Shown in pieces: positions 38,439 through 46,653 of a DNA stretch of 60,328 nucleotides (positions within the stretch are counted from its first letter, which is position 1; each line of letters opens with the position of its first letter). Position numbers and translations under genes: made by a program. The notes under the pieces are model-generated. The model saw only the letters and a program-made list of their open reading frames with translations. It did no database searches and was not told the origin of the DNA. The DNA is from Glycomyces dulcitolivorans (GTDB taxonomy: Bacteria > Actinomycetota > Actinomycetes > Mycobacteriales > Micromonosporaceae): assembly GCF_003265355.1 (NCBI RefSeq), contig NZ_QFRW01000068.1:1-60328 (forward strand), in the 5' to 3' direction.

Positions 38439-38454
38439 TGCAAGTTCTTTGCAA
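38439..38454. promoter_or_regulatory. Nur-box-like operator upstream of sod
   Basis: The plus strand reads TGCAA-GTTCT-TTGCAA, an exact match to the tGCaa-n5-ttGCaa consensus known for the Streptomyces nickel regulator Nur. It lies 54-69 bases upstream of the sod ATG, in the promoter zone. Confidence 0.7.
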
Positions 38455-38489
38455 TAGAGAGCGGCACGAGTCGCCCCGTGATCCCGATC

Positions 38490-38506
38490 GTCTTAGGACC
38501 TAAGTC
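38490..38506. promoter_or_regulatory. Palindrome between cysteine desulfurase and sod
   Basis: GTCTTAGGACCTAAGTC is a 17-base palindrome with one mismatched pair. It lies past the csd stop and upstream of the Nur-like site. It could be an operator for sod or a small terminator. Confidence 0.4.
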
Positions 38507-38538
38507 CGAGTCCGCCTCGCAACCGAAGCGGCCCAACG

Positions 38539-39660
38539 TCACCGGGCCAGCCGCCGGATCGACTCCACGATCCCCGGCAGCACCTCCAGGAACCGCTCCA
38601 CCTCGTCCTCCGTGCTCTCCCGGTGCAGCGACACCCGCACGTTCCCGTGGCTGAGCACCCCCATCGCCTGGAGCACGTGCGAGGGCCGCAGCCGCGTCGA
38701 CGCGCACGCCGACCCCGACGACACCGCGAACCCCGCCCGGTTCAACTCCGTCAGCAGCACCTCCCCGTCCACCCCCAGGCACGAGAACGTGACGATGTGC
38801 GGCAGCCGGTCCACCGGATCGCCCGGCAGCTCCACCTCGGGGATCTGGGACGCGATGTGCTCCCTGATCCGCTCCGTCAACGCGCGCATCCGCTTCGACA
38901 GCTCCTCGCGCTCCGCGACGACCGCCCGCAGTGACGCCGCCGCGGCCACCGCCGCCGGCACGTCGATCTCCCCGATCGCCTCCCGGATCGACGAGTCCTC
39001 CCCGGGGAACGGATTGCGCCAGCGCACGCCCTTGCGCACCACCAGTAGCCCCGCCCCCGACAGGCCGCCCCACTTCCGCGCGCTGGCCGCGAGCACCGAC
39101 CAGCCCGCGGGCACCGGCTCCCACGGCAGGCTCGCCGCCGCGTCGACCACCAGCGGCACGTCCGTGCCCGCCGCGATCCCGGCGACCGGCTGCCGGGTCC
39201 CGACCTCGTGGTTCGCCGACTGCACGACCAGCACCGAAGCGCCGTCGCCGCCCTCGACCCCCGCGAGCGGATCGGGATCGACCCGGCCGAGCCGGTCCAC
39301 CGGGACGACTGCCACGGCGCCCCCGCGCGCTTCATGCCACTGGGCCGCGTGGAGCACCGCCGAGTGCTCGACCGCGCTGTGGACCAGCGGTCCGGGCTCG
39401 CTGCGGGCCGCGATGACGCCGAGTACGCCGGCGTGCACGGCCTGTGTCCCGCTCGATGTGAAAGTGACCTCATCGGCGCTCACGCCCAGCGACGCGGCCG
39501 CGGACTGGCGGGCGGCCTCCAGCAGCATCCGGGACCGCCGGCCCAATGTGTACAGTCTGCCGGGCCCGGCCCAGCCCTCCGACAAAGCCGCAGCATAGGC
39601 GTCGCGGGCCGCCGGATGGACCGGCTGAGCGGTCGCGCCGTCGAAGTAGGTCTCGGTCAC
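38539..39660 (-). CDS. Cysteine desulfurase (NifS/IscS-like)
   Basis: A 373-residue PLP enzyme that removes sulfur from cysteine as a persulfide. The PLP Lys lies in SARKWGG, the catalytic Cys in SSGSACAS, and the cofactor-binding His/Asp in SAVEHSAV and LVVDAAASLP. It probably feeds Fe-S assembly or tRNA thiolation. GTG 39660 is supported by TAGATT (minus strand, 39667-39672) at -12 to -7, so leaderless. It is divergent from ctaC. Confidence 0.9.
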   Translation of the reverse strand: MTETYFDGATAQPVHPAARDAYAAALSEGWAGPGRLYTLGRRSRMLLEAARQSAAASLGVSADEVTFTSSGTQAVHAGVLGVIAARSEPGPLVHSAVEHSAVLHAAQWHEARGGAVAVVPVDRLGRVDPDPLAGVEGGDGASVLVVQSANHEVGTRQPVAGIAAGTDVPLVVDAAASLPWEPVPAGWSVLAASARKWGGLSGAGLLVVRKGVRWRNPFPGEDSSIREAIGEIDVPAAVAAAASLRAVVAEREELSKRMRALTERIREHIASQIPEVELPGDPVDRLPHIVTFSCLGVDGEVLLTELNRAGFAVSSGSACASTRLRPSHVLQAMGVLSHGNVRVSLHRESTEDEVERFLEVLPGIVESIRRLAR

Positions 39661-39666
39661 GGTTCC

Positions 39667-39672
39667 AATCTA
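39667..39672 (-). promoter_or_regulatory. -10 element for leaderless cysteine desulfurase
   Basis: TAGATT on the minus strand lies at -12 to -7 relative to GTG 39660, and no ribosome binding site is present. Confidence 0.6.
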
Positions 39673-39800
39673 GAAGACACCCGATCCCGAACCCAACCCC
39701 TTGCGCCCCGCTTCACGAGCAAAGCAGTAGGCTCTTGCCGTCAAGTCCGTGCCATGTCGCCTGCCCGGCGGCGGACGCGGAGCCGAGCGCTGAGAAAGGC

Positions 39801-40721
39801 ATGAGACAGGTGGTCGGAACACCGTCCCGAGAACGTCGCGGCCGAGCCCGCCGCGCGATAGGTCTCACCGCAGTCGCCGCGCTGCTCCCGGTCGTCCTCG
39901 CGGGTTGCAGCCTTGACGACGCCTTCTACCTGGGCTGGCCCCGGACCCGCCCCACCGACCAGTCCGAGCAGATGTTCGACCTGTGGGTCGGCTCGACGAT
40001 CGCGGCCCTCGCGGTCGGCGTCGTCGTCTGGGGCCTGATCTTCTGGTGCGTCGCGGCCTACAAGAAGAAGGACAGCGACACCGAGCTGCCCCGCCAGACC
40101 CACTACAACCTCCCCGCCGAGCTGACCTTCACGGCCCTGCCGTTCGTGCTCATCGGCATCCTCTTCTACTACACGGTCATCGTCCAGGACAACGTGACCG
40201 AGTTGAGCGAGCAGCCGAAGGCCTGCACCGAGGTCACCGCGTTCAAGTGGAACTGGCAGTTCACCTACACGGACGAGAACTGCGAGGCCCTGACCGGCGC
40301 CGACGGCCAGCCCGTCACCGAGACCGGCGACTCGGACTACATCCCGATCATCGTGGTCCCCAACGAGGACGACGTGCGCTTCGTCGGCAACGCCGAGGAC
40401 GTCATCCACTCCTTCTGGGTCCCCGACCTGCTCTTCAAGCGCGACCTGATCCCCGGCGGCGACGCGCAGACCACCCAGTGGGAGGTCGACTTCAACTCCG
40501 AGGGCACCTTCGTGGGCCGCTGCGCCGAGCTGTGCGGCGCCTACCACGCCTTCATGAACTTCGAGATGCGCGTCGTCTCCCCGGAGGACTACGAGACCTT
40601 CGTGAACGCCCGCGTCGAAGGGGCCACCACCCCCGAGGCGCTGGAGCTCATCGGCCAGGACCCGTACGCGACCACGACGCACCCGTTCAACACCGACCCG
40701 GCCTCGGGCGAAGCGAGCTAG
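39801..40721 (+). CDS. ctaC: Cytochrome c oxidase subunit II CtaC
   Basis: A 306-residue membrane lipoprotein of the aa3 oxidase. The signal ends VVLAGC (Cys36), two helices follow (about 60-80 and 105-125), and the external CuA domain has His in DVIHSFWVPD and CAELCGAYHAFM, the full set of CuA ligands. WNWQFTY is conserved. ATG 39801 follows AAAGG closely; GTG 39810 is an alternative. The gene is followed directly by ctaF, without the ctaD often found between them. Confidence 0.95.
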   Translation: MRQVVGTPSRERRGRARRAIGLTAVAALLPVVLAGCSLDDAFYLGWPRTRPTDQSEQMFDLWVGSTIAALAVGVVVWGLIFWCVAAYKKKDSDTELPRQTHYNLPAELTFTALPFVLIGILFYYTVIVQDNVTELSEQPKACTEVTAFKWNWQFTYTDENCEALTGADGQPVTETGDSDYIPIIVVPNEDDVRFVGNAEDVIHSFWVPDLLFKRDLIPGGDAQTTQWEVDFNSEGTFVGRCAELCGAYHAFMNFEMRVVSPEDYETFVNARVEGATTPEALELIGQDPYATTTHPFNTDPASGEAS

Positions 40722-40731
40722 GGGACCAGCG

Positions 40732-41178
40732 ATGAAGACCGAGTACAAACTGTTCGCGATCGTCGCCGTGACGATGTTCATCTTCGCGGGCATCTACGCC
40801 TACTGGACCTCCCTGAACGAGAACCCGGCCTACGGCGTCCCGAACGAGGTCGAATGGGTCGGCACCGTCGGCCTGATCTTCTCGGGGCTCCTGACCGGCA
40901 TGGTCTGGCTCTTCTTCGCCGTGATCGCCCGCCGCATCGACCCGCGCCCGGAGGACCGCCCCGACGGCGAGATCTCCGACGTCTCGGGCGAGGTCGGCTT
41001 CTTCAGCCCCGGCTCGTACTGGCCGCTGGGCCTGGCGCTCACCGCCGTCCTCACCGGCGTCGGCCTCGTCTTCTGGCTCCCGTGGCTCATCACGACCGGC
41101 GTCGTGGCGCTCCTGCTCGCCGTCGGCGGCCTCGTCTTCGAGTACTACACGGGCACCCGCAAGCTCGGCCCGCAGTAG
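40732..41178 (+). CDS. ctaF: Cytochrome c oxidase subunit IV CtaF (actinobacterial)
   Basis: A 148-residue membrane protein with four helices. MKTEYKLFAIVAVTMF, EWVGTVGLIFSGLLTGM and SPGSYWPLGLALTAVL are hallmarks of the actinobacterial subunit IV. It stabilises the aa3 oxidase in the bcc-aa3 supercomplex. It begins 10 bases after ctaC and ends before a strong terminator. Confidence 0.93.
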   Translation: MKTEYKLFAIVAVTMFIFAGIYAYWTSLNENPAYGVPNEVEWVGTVGLIFSGLLTGMVWLFFAVIARRIDPRPEDRPDGEISDVSGEVGFFSPGSYWPLGLALTAVLTGVGLVFWLPWLITTGVVALLLAVGGLVFEYYTGTRKLGPQ

Positions 41179-41192
41179 CGAACGCACGTTGC

Positions 41193-41222
41193 AAGGCCCG
41201 GAGCGCGATGCTCCGGGCCTTT
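41193..41222 (+). terminator. Terminator after ctaF
   Basis: AAGGCCCGGAGC pairs perfectly with its complement around GCGAT and is followed by T residues. Confidence 0.88.
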
Positions 41223-41232
41223 CGCGCGTCGG

Positions 41233-41238
41233 TAGGGT
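41233..41238 (+). promoter_or_regulatory. -10 element for leaderless Nudix gene
   Basis: TAGGGT lies at -12 to -7 of GTG 41245, directly after the ctaF terminator. Confidence 0.6.
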
Positions 41239-41244
41239 GTGCGG

Positions 41245-41778
41245 GTGACTCCCTCTGTGCGGCGCCGGAAAGCGCCTCTGCTGCGGCGTTTCGTGGGCTC
41301 GGTGTTCTACCGCCTCCCGCATCCGATGCGCCGCCGGATCGTCCGCATCGCCACGCCGACCTACACGCTCGGCTCGGTCGTCCTCGTCATGGACGCGAAG
41401 CGCACGCAGCTCCTGATGCTCCAGCAGCCCCCGGGCAAGCGCTGGTCGCTCCCCGCCGGCCTGCTGAACCGCCGCGAGCAGCCGATCGAAGGCGCCCGCC
41501 GCGAACTCGCCGAGGAGACCGGCATCGAAGCCGACCTCGCCGAACTGGTCCCGGCCGACCCGTGCGCGGTCGTCCACACCAACGGCCGCTGGGTCGACAA
41601 CGTCTTCCGCCTCGACCGCGACCCCCAGACCACCGAGATCATCGTCGACGGCCACGAGGTCTGGGACGCCGGCTGGCACCCGGTCGACGCCCTCCCCGAG
41701 ATGACCCGCGCTACGGCGAAACTCCTGTCGCACTACGGCCTCGGGCCGCTGGCGCAGGAAGAAGAGGGAACGAGATGA
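41245..41778 (+). CDS. Nudix hydrolase
   Basis: A 177-residue Nudix enzyme. The Nudix box (G-x5-E-x7-REUxEExGU) spans GLLNRREQPIEGARRELAEE and the following TGI. A basic N-terminal extension (about 40 residues) precedes the fold. It hydrolyses a nucleoside diphosphate linked to another group; substrate unknown. GTG 41245 fits leaderless spacing; GTG 41239 is the alternative. Its stop codon lies within the 3' strand of the rnpB P1 helix on the opposite strand. Confidence 0.88.
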   Translation: MTPSVRRRKAPLLRRFVGSVFYRLPHPMRRRIVRIATPTYTLGSVVLVMDAKRTQLLMLQQPPGKRWSLPAGLLNRREQPIEGARRELAEETGIEADLAELVPADPCAVVHTNGRWVDNVFRLDRDPQTTEIIVDGHEVWDAGWHPVDALPEMTRATAKLLSHYGLGPLAQEEEGTR

Positions 41779-42159
41779 CCGATACGCCGGGTTCTGTCAT
41801 TGAGCGGCCATCCATCTAGGCGCACCGTTGCCGGTGCGCTCAAGCGGTCTACCCGTGAAGGCGCCCTAGCGGGCTCGGGCGGGCCGCCCTGTGTGGCCTT
41901 CACGCAGCGTCCGAAGACGCCTCTTGACCTTGCTCCGGGTGGGGTTTACCGAGCCGCCGCCGTCACCGGCGGCGCTGGTGGTCTCTTACACCACCGTTTC
42001 ACCCTTACCAGCGCAAGCGCCGGCGGTCTGTTCTCTGTGGCACTGTCCCGCGGGTCGCCCCGGGTCGCCGTTAGCGACCACCCTGCCCTGTGGAGCCCGG
42101 ACGTTCCTCGACAGTAGTGGTCTCCCGTCACTGCCGCGACCGCCTGGCCATCTCGTTCC
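41767..42159 (-). ncRNA. rnpB: RNase P RNA (type A)
   Basis: On the minus strand the sequence contains the conserved GAGGAACGTCCGGGCTCC block (rc around 42092-42109), then CACAGGGCAGGGTGGT and a GCTAACGGC loop. Near the 3' end comes ACAGAACCCGG (41787-41797). The ends pair as a 14-base P1 helix (42146-42159 with 41767-41780, one G-U). Length near 393 fits actinobacterial type A RNA. It processes tRNA 5' ends with the RnpA protein. Open frames across this interval are not genes. Confidence 0.95.
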
Positions 42160-42167
42160 AGTGGTCG

Positions 42168-42177
42168 AGCGTACGCT
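42168..42177. promoter_or_regulatory. Palindromic shared -10 for rnpB and the TSUP permease
   Basis: AGCGTACGCT is a perfect palindrome, so TACGCT can act as a -10 on both strands. Predicted starts are about 42161 (minus, at the rnpB 5' end) and 42184 (plus, three bases before the permease ATG). Confidence 0.5.
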
Positions 42178-42186
42178 GTCCGGGCC

Positions 42187-42945
42187 ATGAATCTGCTCCA
42201 GGTCTCCCTACTGCTGCTCGCGGGCCTGCTCGGCGGCGGCCTCAACGCCGTCGCGGGCGGCGGGTCGCTCATCACGTACCCCACGCTGATGGCCGTCGGC
42301 GTCCCCCCGCTCCAGGCCAACGCCACCAACGGCATCGCCGTCGCCCCCGCGTACGCCGCCGCCGCGTTCGGATCGCGCGAGAACCTCCTGCCCCAGAAGC
42401 GCCGCGCCCTCCTGCTCATCCCGACCGCGCTCGTCGCCTCGGTCTGCGGCGCGCTGCTGCTGCTCAACACCCCGCACTCGGTGTTCGAGGCGATCGTGCC
42501 GTTCCTGGTCCTCGCCGCGACCCTCCTCATGGCCGTCGGGCCCTGGATCAACCGCAAGGTCACCGCCCTCAACGGCGGCCGCGACCTGCACCCGCTCGTG
42601 CTGCACGCGGGCGTGTTCGCCGGGTGCTTCTACGGCTCCTACTTCAACGCCGCGCTCGGCCTCATCCTCATCGCCGTCATCGCCATGAGCGTCTCCGAGA
42701 AGCTCGCGAAGGTCGGCGCGCTCAAGAACTTCTGCACGATGATCGTCGGCATCGTCACCAGCGTCATGTACGGCGTGTGGGCCGACGTCGCCTGGTGGGC
42801 CATCGGCGTCCTCGTCCCCGCGACCTTCATCGGCGGCTACATCGGCGCCCGGATCTTCCAGCGCCTCCCCGAGTGCCCGCTGCGCTGGGGCATCGTGTTC
42901 TACGGGCTCGTCCTGTCCGGAATCCTGCTCGTCCGATCCCTCTAG
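42187..42945 (+). CDS. Sulfite exporter TauE/SafE (TSUP) family permease
   Basis: A 252-residue polytopic membrane protein of the TSUP (DUF81) family. GGGLNAVAGGGSLITYPTLMAVGVPP near the start and a related GSYFNAALGLILI segment in the second half form the two internal repeats; about eight helices. Members move sulfite, sulfoacetate or other organosulfur anions; the substrate is unknown here. ATG 42187 lies just after the palindromic promoter. Confidence 0.88.
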   Translation: MNLLQVSLLLLAGLLGGGLNAVAGGGSLITYPTLMAVGVPPLQANATNGIAVAPAYAAAAFGSRENLLPQKRRALLLIPTALVASVCGALLLLNTPHSVFEAIVPFLVLAATLLMAVGPWINRKVTALNGGRDLHPLVLHAGVFAGCFYGSYFNAALGLILIAVIAMSVSEKLAKVGALKNFCTMIVGIVTSVMYGVWADVAWWAIGVLVPATFIGGYIGARIFQRLPECPLRWGIVFYGLVLSGILLVRSL

Positions 42946-43005
42946 CCGAACGGACTTCGCGCAAGTCACATGACGTCGCGTGCGAAAGCGCGGAAGAATA
43001 GGCGC

Positions 43006-44754
43006 ATGCCGACGCTCCGTATCGCACTCGCCCAGGACAACCCGGTCGTAGGCGACCTCGACCGCAACGCCGACCTCATCCGCAGCGCCGCGACCGCGGC
43101 GACCGCGGCCGGGGCGTACCTGCTCGCCACCGGCGAGCAGTCCCTCACCGGGTACCCGGTCGAGGACCTCGCCCTGCGCCACTCCTTCGTCGAGGCCAGC
43201 CGCGAGCGCCTCGTGCGCCTCGCCGAAGAGATCGCCGCCGACGGGAACGGCGCACTGCCCGTCGCCGTCGGATACCTGGACGCCGACGGCCCCGTCCCCG
43301 CGAACATCGGCGCGGTCGGCGGACGGGGCATCCGTAATGCGCTGGCGCTGATACAGGACGGCAAGGTCCTGTTCCGCTACTACAAGCGCCACTTCCCTAA
43401 CTACGGCGTCTTCGACGAGGAGCGGTATTTCGTTCCGGGGCACGAACTGCACCTCGCGCGCATCGGCGGGGTCGACGTGGCCTTCACCATCTGCGAGGAC
43501 CTGTGGGGCGGGGTCCCGATCACGGCGTCCGCGCAGGCCGCGGCCGGTCTGGTGGTCAACGTCAACGCCTCGCCGTACGAGCAGGGCAAGCAGGAGCGGC
43601 GCCTCGCCGTCGCCCGCGAGCGGGCCGCCGAGGTCGGCGCGCCCGTCGCGTACCTGAACATCGTCGGCGGCCAGGACGAGCTGGTCTTCGACGGCGGCTC
43701 GTTCATCGCCGCCCCCGACGGGAAGATCCTCGCCTCGGGCCGCCGCTTCGGCTCCGAGCTGCTCATCACCGACCTCGAACTGGCCGCCGCGGCCGACGGG
43801 GACGTCGCGAACCACTCCGCGACCGCGATGAGCACCTCGCTGCACGTCCTCTCCACCGAGGCCGCGCCGCTCCAGACCCGCATCGAGCCGCCGTTCGCCG
43901 CCGACCTCGACCGCCTTGAGGAGATCTGGGAGGCGCTGCGCCTGGGACTGGGCGACTACGTGCGCAAGAACGGCTTCAAGTCGGTGATCTTCGGGCTCTC
44001 CGGCGGCATCGACTCGGCCCTGACCGCGGTCCTCGCCAGGGACGCGATCGGCGCCGACCAGGTCCACGTCGTCTCGATGCCCAGCCAGTACTCCTCGGGG
44101 CACTCGCTCGACGACGCCGCCGACCTCGCGCAGCGCTGCGGCCTCACCTACTCCGTGGAGGCGATCCAGCCGATCGTCGACGCCTATCTTTCGGAGATCG
44201 CCGTCTCGGGGCTCGCGGTCGAGAACCTCCAGGCCCGCGTGCGCGGGACCCTGCTCATGGCCCTGTCGAACCAGCACGGGCACCTCGTGCTCGCGCCGGG
44301 CAACAAGAGCGAGTACGCCGTGGGCTACTCGACGATCTACGGCGACGCGGTGGGCGGGTTCGCGCCGATCAAGGACGTCTACAAGACGCTCGTCTACGAC
44401 CTCGCGACCTGGCGCAACGAGAAGGCCCGCAGCCTCGGCGAGACCGAGCCGATCCCGGAGAACACGATCCTGAAGCCGCCGAGCGCGGAGCTGCGGCCCG
44501 ACCAGAAGGACTCCGACTCCCTGCCCGACTACGAGGTCCTGGACGGCATCCTCGCCGGGTACGTCGACGGCGACGCCGGCCGCGAGGACCTCGTCGAGCA
44601 GGGCTACCCGGCCGACGTCGTCCAGCGCGTCGCGGGCCTGGTCGACAACGCCGAGTACAAGCGCCGCCAGTCCGCGCCGGGCACGAAGATCACCGTCAAG
44701 TCCTTCGGGCGGGACCGGCGCCTGCCGATCACGAACCGCTTCCGAGGGAAGTAG
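43006..44754 (+). CDS. nadE: Glutamine-dependent NAD+ synthetase NadE
   Basis: A 582-residue two-domain enzyme making NAD+ from deamido-NAD+, ATP and glutamine. The N-terminal nitrilase-like glutaminase has Glu in ATGEQSLTGYP, Lys in YYKRHFPNYG and the nucleophile in FTICEDLW. The C-terminal synthetase has the P-loop GLSGGIDSALTA. This is the shorter two-domain type; the mycobacterial enzyme is near 680 residues. ATG 43006 starts MPTLRIALAQDNP; AAGAAT lies at leaderless spacing. With nadA it covers two steps of NAD synthesis in this window. Confidence 0.95.
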   Translation: MPTLRIALAQDNPVVGDLDRNADLIRSAATAATAAGAYLLATGEQSLTGYPVEDLALRHSFVEASRERLVRLAEEIAADGNGALPVAVGYLDADGPVPANIGAVGGRGIRNALALIQDGKVLFRYYKRHFPNYGVFDEERYFVPGHELHLARIGGVDVAFTICEDLWGGVPITASAQAAAGLVVNVNASPYEQGKQERRLAVARERAAEVGAPVAYLNIVGGQDELVFDGGSFIAAPDGKILASGRRFGSELLITDLELAAAADGDVANHSATAMSTSLHVLSTEAAPLQTRIEPPFAADLDRLEEIWEALRLGLGDYVRKNGFKSVIFGLSGGIDSALTAVLARDAIGADQVHVVSMPSQYSSGHSLDDAADLAQRCGLTYSVEAIQPIVDAYLSEIAVSGLAVENLQARVRGTLLMALSNQHGHLVLAPGNKSEYAVGYSTIYGDAVGGFAPIKDVYKTLVYDLATWRNEKARSLGETEPIPENTILKPPSAELRPDQKDSDSLPDYEVLDGILAGYVDGDAGREDLVEQGYPADVVQRVAGLVDNAEYKRRQSAPGTKITVKSFGRDRRLPITNRFRGK

Positions 44755-44758
44755 TGAG

Positions 44759-44788
44759 TCACCCCGGGGGTCCTCCCCGGGGTGATTT
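44759..44788 (+). terminator. Terminator after nadE
   Basis: TCACCCCGGGG pairs perfectly with CCCCGGGGTGA around GTCCT, followed by TTT, beginning just after the nadE stop. Confidence 0.88.
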
Positions 44789-44899
44789 GTCACATCGGTG
44801 TTGCGGACGCGTGACATAGACATCGATGAGCGTTAGTTTTGTTCAGTAACCACCCGGGGACCGGCGAGCCGGCCACGAGGAGATTCTGGAGCAGCGACG

Positions 44900-45760
44900 A
44901 TGACGTCATCATCGATTTCGACTTCCCCCGACGAGATCCCGAGCCTGTACGGGCCGGGCAAGACCGTCAAGCGGGTCCGCACCCGCCACCTCATCGAAGC
45001 CAAGGAGCGCGGCGAGAAGTGGGCGATGCTCACCTCTTACGACCAGTACACGGCCTCGCTCTTCGACGAGGCCGGCATCCCGGTCCTGCTCGTCGGCGAC
45101 TCGGCCGCGAACAACGTCTACGGCTACGAGACCACCCTCCAAATATCGGTCGACGAACTGCTTCCGCTGGTCGCGGCCGTGGCCCGCTCGACCCAGCGGA
45201 CCCTGGTCGTCGCCGACCTGCCGTTCGGCTCCTACGAGGCCGGGCCCGCGCAGGCGCTGGAGACCGCCGTCAGGTTCATGAAGGCCGGCGCCCACGCCGT
45301 GAAGCTCGAAGGCGGGCGCCGCATGGCCGCCCAGATCCGGGCGCTCACCGGCGCGGGCATCCCCGTCATGGGCCACATCGGGTTCACGCCGCAGAGCGAG
45401 CACACCCTGGGCGGCTACCGCGTCCAGGGCCGCGACGCCCACGCCGCCGAGATCGAGGCCGACGCGCACGCCGTCGCCGACGCGGGCGCGTTCGCGGTGG
45501 TCCTGGAGATGGTGACCTCCACGGTCGCCGCCGAGATCACCAAGCAGCTGCCGATCCCCACGGTCGGCATCGGCGCCGGACCGGACACCGACGCGCAGGT
45601 CCTCGTCTGGCAGGACATGGCCGGCCTGAACCGCGGCAAGCCGCCGCGCTTCGTCAAGCGCTACGCCGACCTCGCCACCGTCCTCCAGGACGCGGTGAAG
45701 GCCTACGCCGACGAGGTGCGCTCGGGCGGGTTCCCGACGAAGGAGCACGGGTTCGAATAG
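44900..45760 (+). CDS. panB: 3-methyl-2-oxobutanoate hydroxymethyltransferase PanB
   Basis: A 286-residue TIM-barrel enzyme that adds a hydroxymethyl group from methylene-tetrahydrofolate to ketoisovalerate, the first step toward pantothenate and Co[34 protein letters not shown], and KLEGG near the middle are typical; GHIGFTPQS follows. ATG 44900 has GGAG 8 bases upstream. No panC or panD is adjacent. Confidence 0.95.
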   Translation: MTSSSISTSPDEIPSLYGPGKTVKRVRTRHLIEAKERGEKWAMLTSYDQYTASLFDEAGIPVLLVGDSAANNVYGYETTLQISVDELLPLVAAVARSTQRTLVVADLPFGSYEAGPAQALETAVRFMKAGAHAVKLEGGRRMAAQIRALTGAGIPVMGHIGFTPQSEHTLGGYRVQGRDAHAAEIEADAHAVADAGAFAVVLEMVTSTVAAEITKQLPIPTVGIGAGPDTDAQVLVWQDMAGLNRGKPPRFVKRYADLATVLQDAVKAYADEVRSGGFPTKEHGFE

Positions 45761-45851
45761 GACTCGCCTTCACAGGTGAAATTCTGAAACTCCCGTGAGT
45801 CTGGTCGCCTTCCCCTTTGGGGGAGGCGGCCTCTCGCGTAGCGTTTTCACA

Positions 45852-46532
45852 GTGAACGACGCCATCCTGCTCTTCGACTACGACGGCACCGTGCGGCTCG
45901 GCTCCGAGCACGCGACGCACTACGCCCGCCTCGTCGCCGCCGAACTCGAACCCGAGGACGAACGCGCCTTCCTCGCCGCCCACGCCGCGTTCGTCGCCGG
46001 CAAGCCGACGACCGCATCCACATTCGACGCCTTCGACGCCGACAACGCCGTGCGCCGCCTCGCCGGCGAGTACGGCGTCCCCGACGCGGTCCGCGCCGCC
46101 CACTACGAGGCCACGCGCGAGCGCATGGCCGGGGGCCACTTCGACATCTGGGCGCCGGAGGGCTTCGCGAAGTTCATCTGGAGCCTGCCGCGCTCGATCG
46201 AGGTCCGCCTCGTGACGAACGCCCCGGAGGCGAGCCTGGAGCCCGTGCTCGACCGGCTCGGCCTCGACGGCCTGTTCGACCAGGTCGTCGGCGACGCCGC
46301 CAAGCCTGTCGGCCTGGAACGGATGCTCGACGACCTGCTGGAGGACCGCAAGCCCGAGCACGTCCTCAGCGTCGGCGACATCCCCGTCAACGACCTGGCC
46401 CCGGCCGCCGACCGCGGCTGCGTCACCGCCTACATCGACCACTACGGCCGGCCGTGGCCGCGCGCGACCGCTTCGGGGCGTTCGCTGGAGGACCTGTACC
46501 CGTTCATCCACCGCTGGGCGACCGAGATCTGA
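45852..46532 (+). CDS. HAD-superfamily hydrolase
   Basis: A 226-residue haloacid dehalogenase-type phosphatase. Motif I is FDYDGTVR, motif II LVTNAPE, motif III Lys in AAKPVGLE, and motif IV GDIPVNDLAPA. The helical cap lies between residues 15 and 95. Substrate unknown. GTG 45852 begins MNDAILLFDYD; TAGCGT (45839-45844) lies 7 bases before it, so it is probably leaderless. The upstream ATG-less extension lacks support. Confidence 0.85.
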   Translation: MNDAILLFDYDGTVRLGSEHATHYARLVAAELEPEDERAFLAAHAAFVAGKPTTASTFDAFDADNAVRRLAGEYGVPDAVRAAHYEATRERMAGGHFDIWAPEGFAKFIWSLPRSIEVRLVTNAPEASLEPVLDRLGLDGLFDQVVGDAAKPVGLERMLDDLLEDRKPEHVLSVGDIPVNDLAPAADRGCVTAYIDHYGRPWPRATASGRSLEDLYPFIHRWATEI

Positions 46533-46610
46533 AACGCGTGCACGTGAGCGTCGCGCGCGTCACGGGCTCGTGAACCCAGGATGTCGCACGCGGCGTTTAT
46601 GCTGGGATTG

Positions 46611-46643
46611 CGCCCTGAGCCGACCGATCCCCGGCTCAGGGCG
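46611..46643. terminator. Bidirectional terminator
   Basis: CGCCCTGAGCCG pairs perfectly with CGGCTCAGGGCG around a 9-base loop, between the converging HAD and MOSC genes. Confidence 0.82.
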
Positions 46644-46653
46644 TCTTACGCGC

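Noticed and set aside
38490-38506. TTAGG/CCTAA palindrome as an IdeR/DtxR iron box
   Set aside because: The outer bases match, but the iron box needs 19 bases with an inner repeat; the spacing here is too short.
41800-42117. Small open frames between the Nudix gene and the TSUP permease
   Set aside because: They lie inside rnpB, whose conserved blocks and P1 helix explain the sequence.
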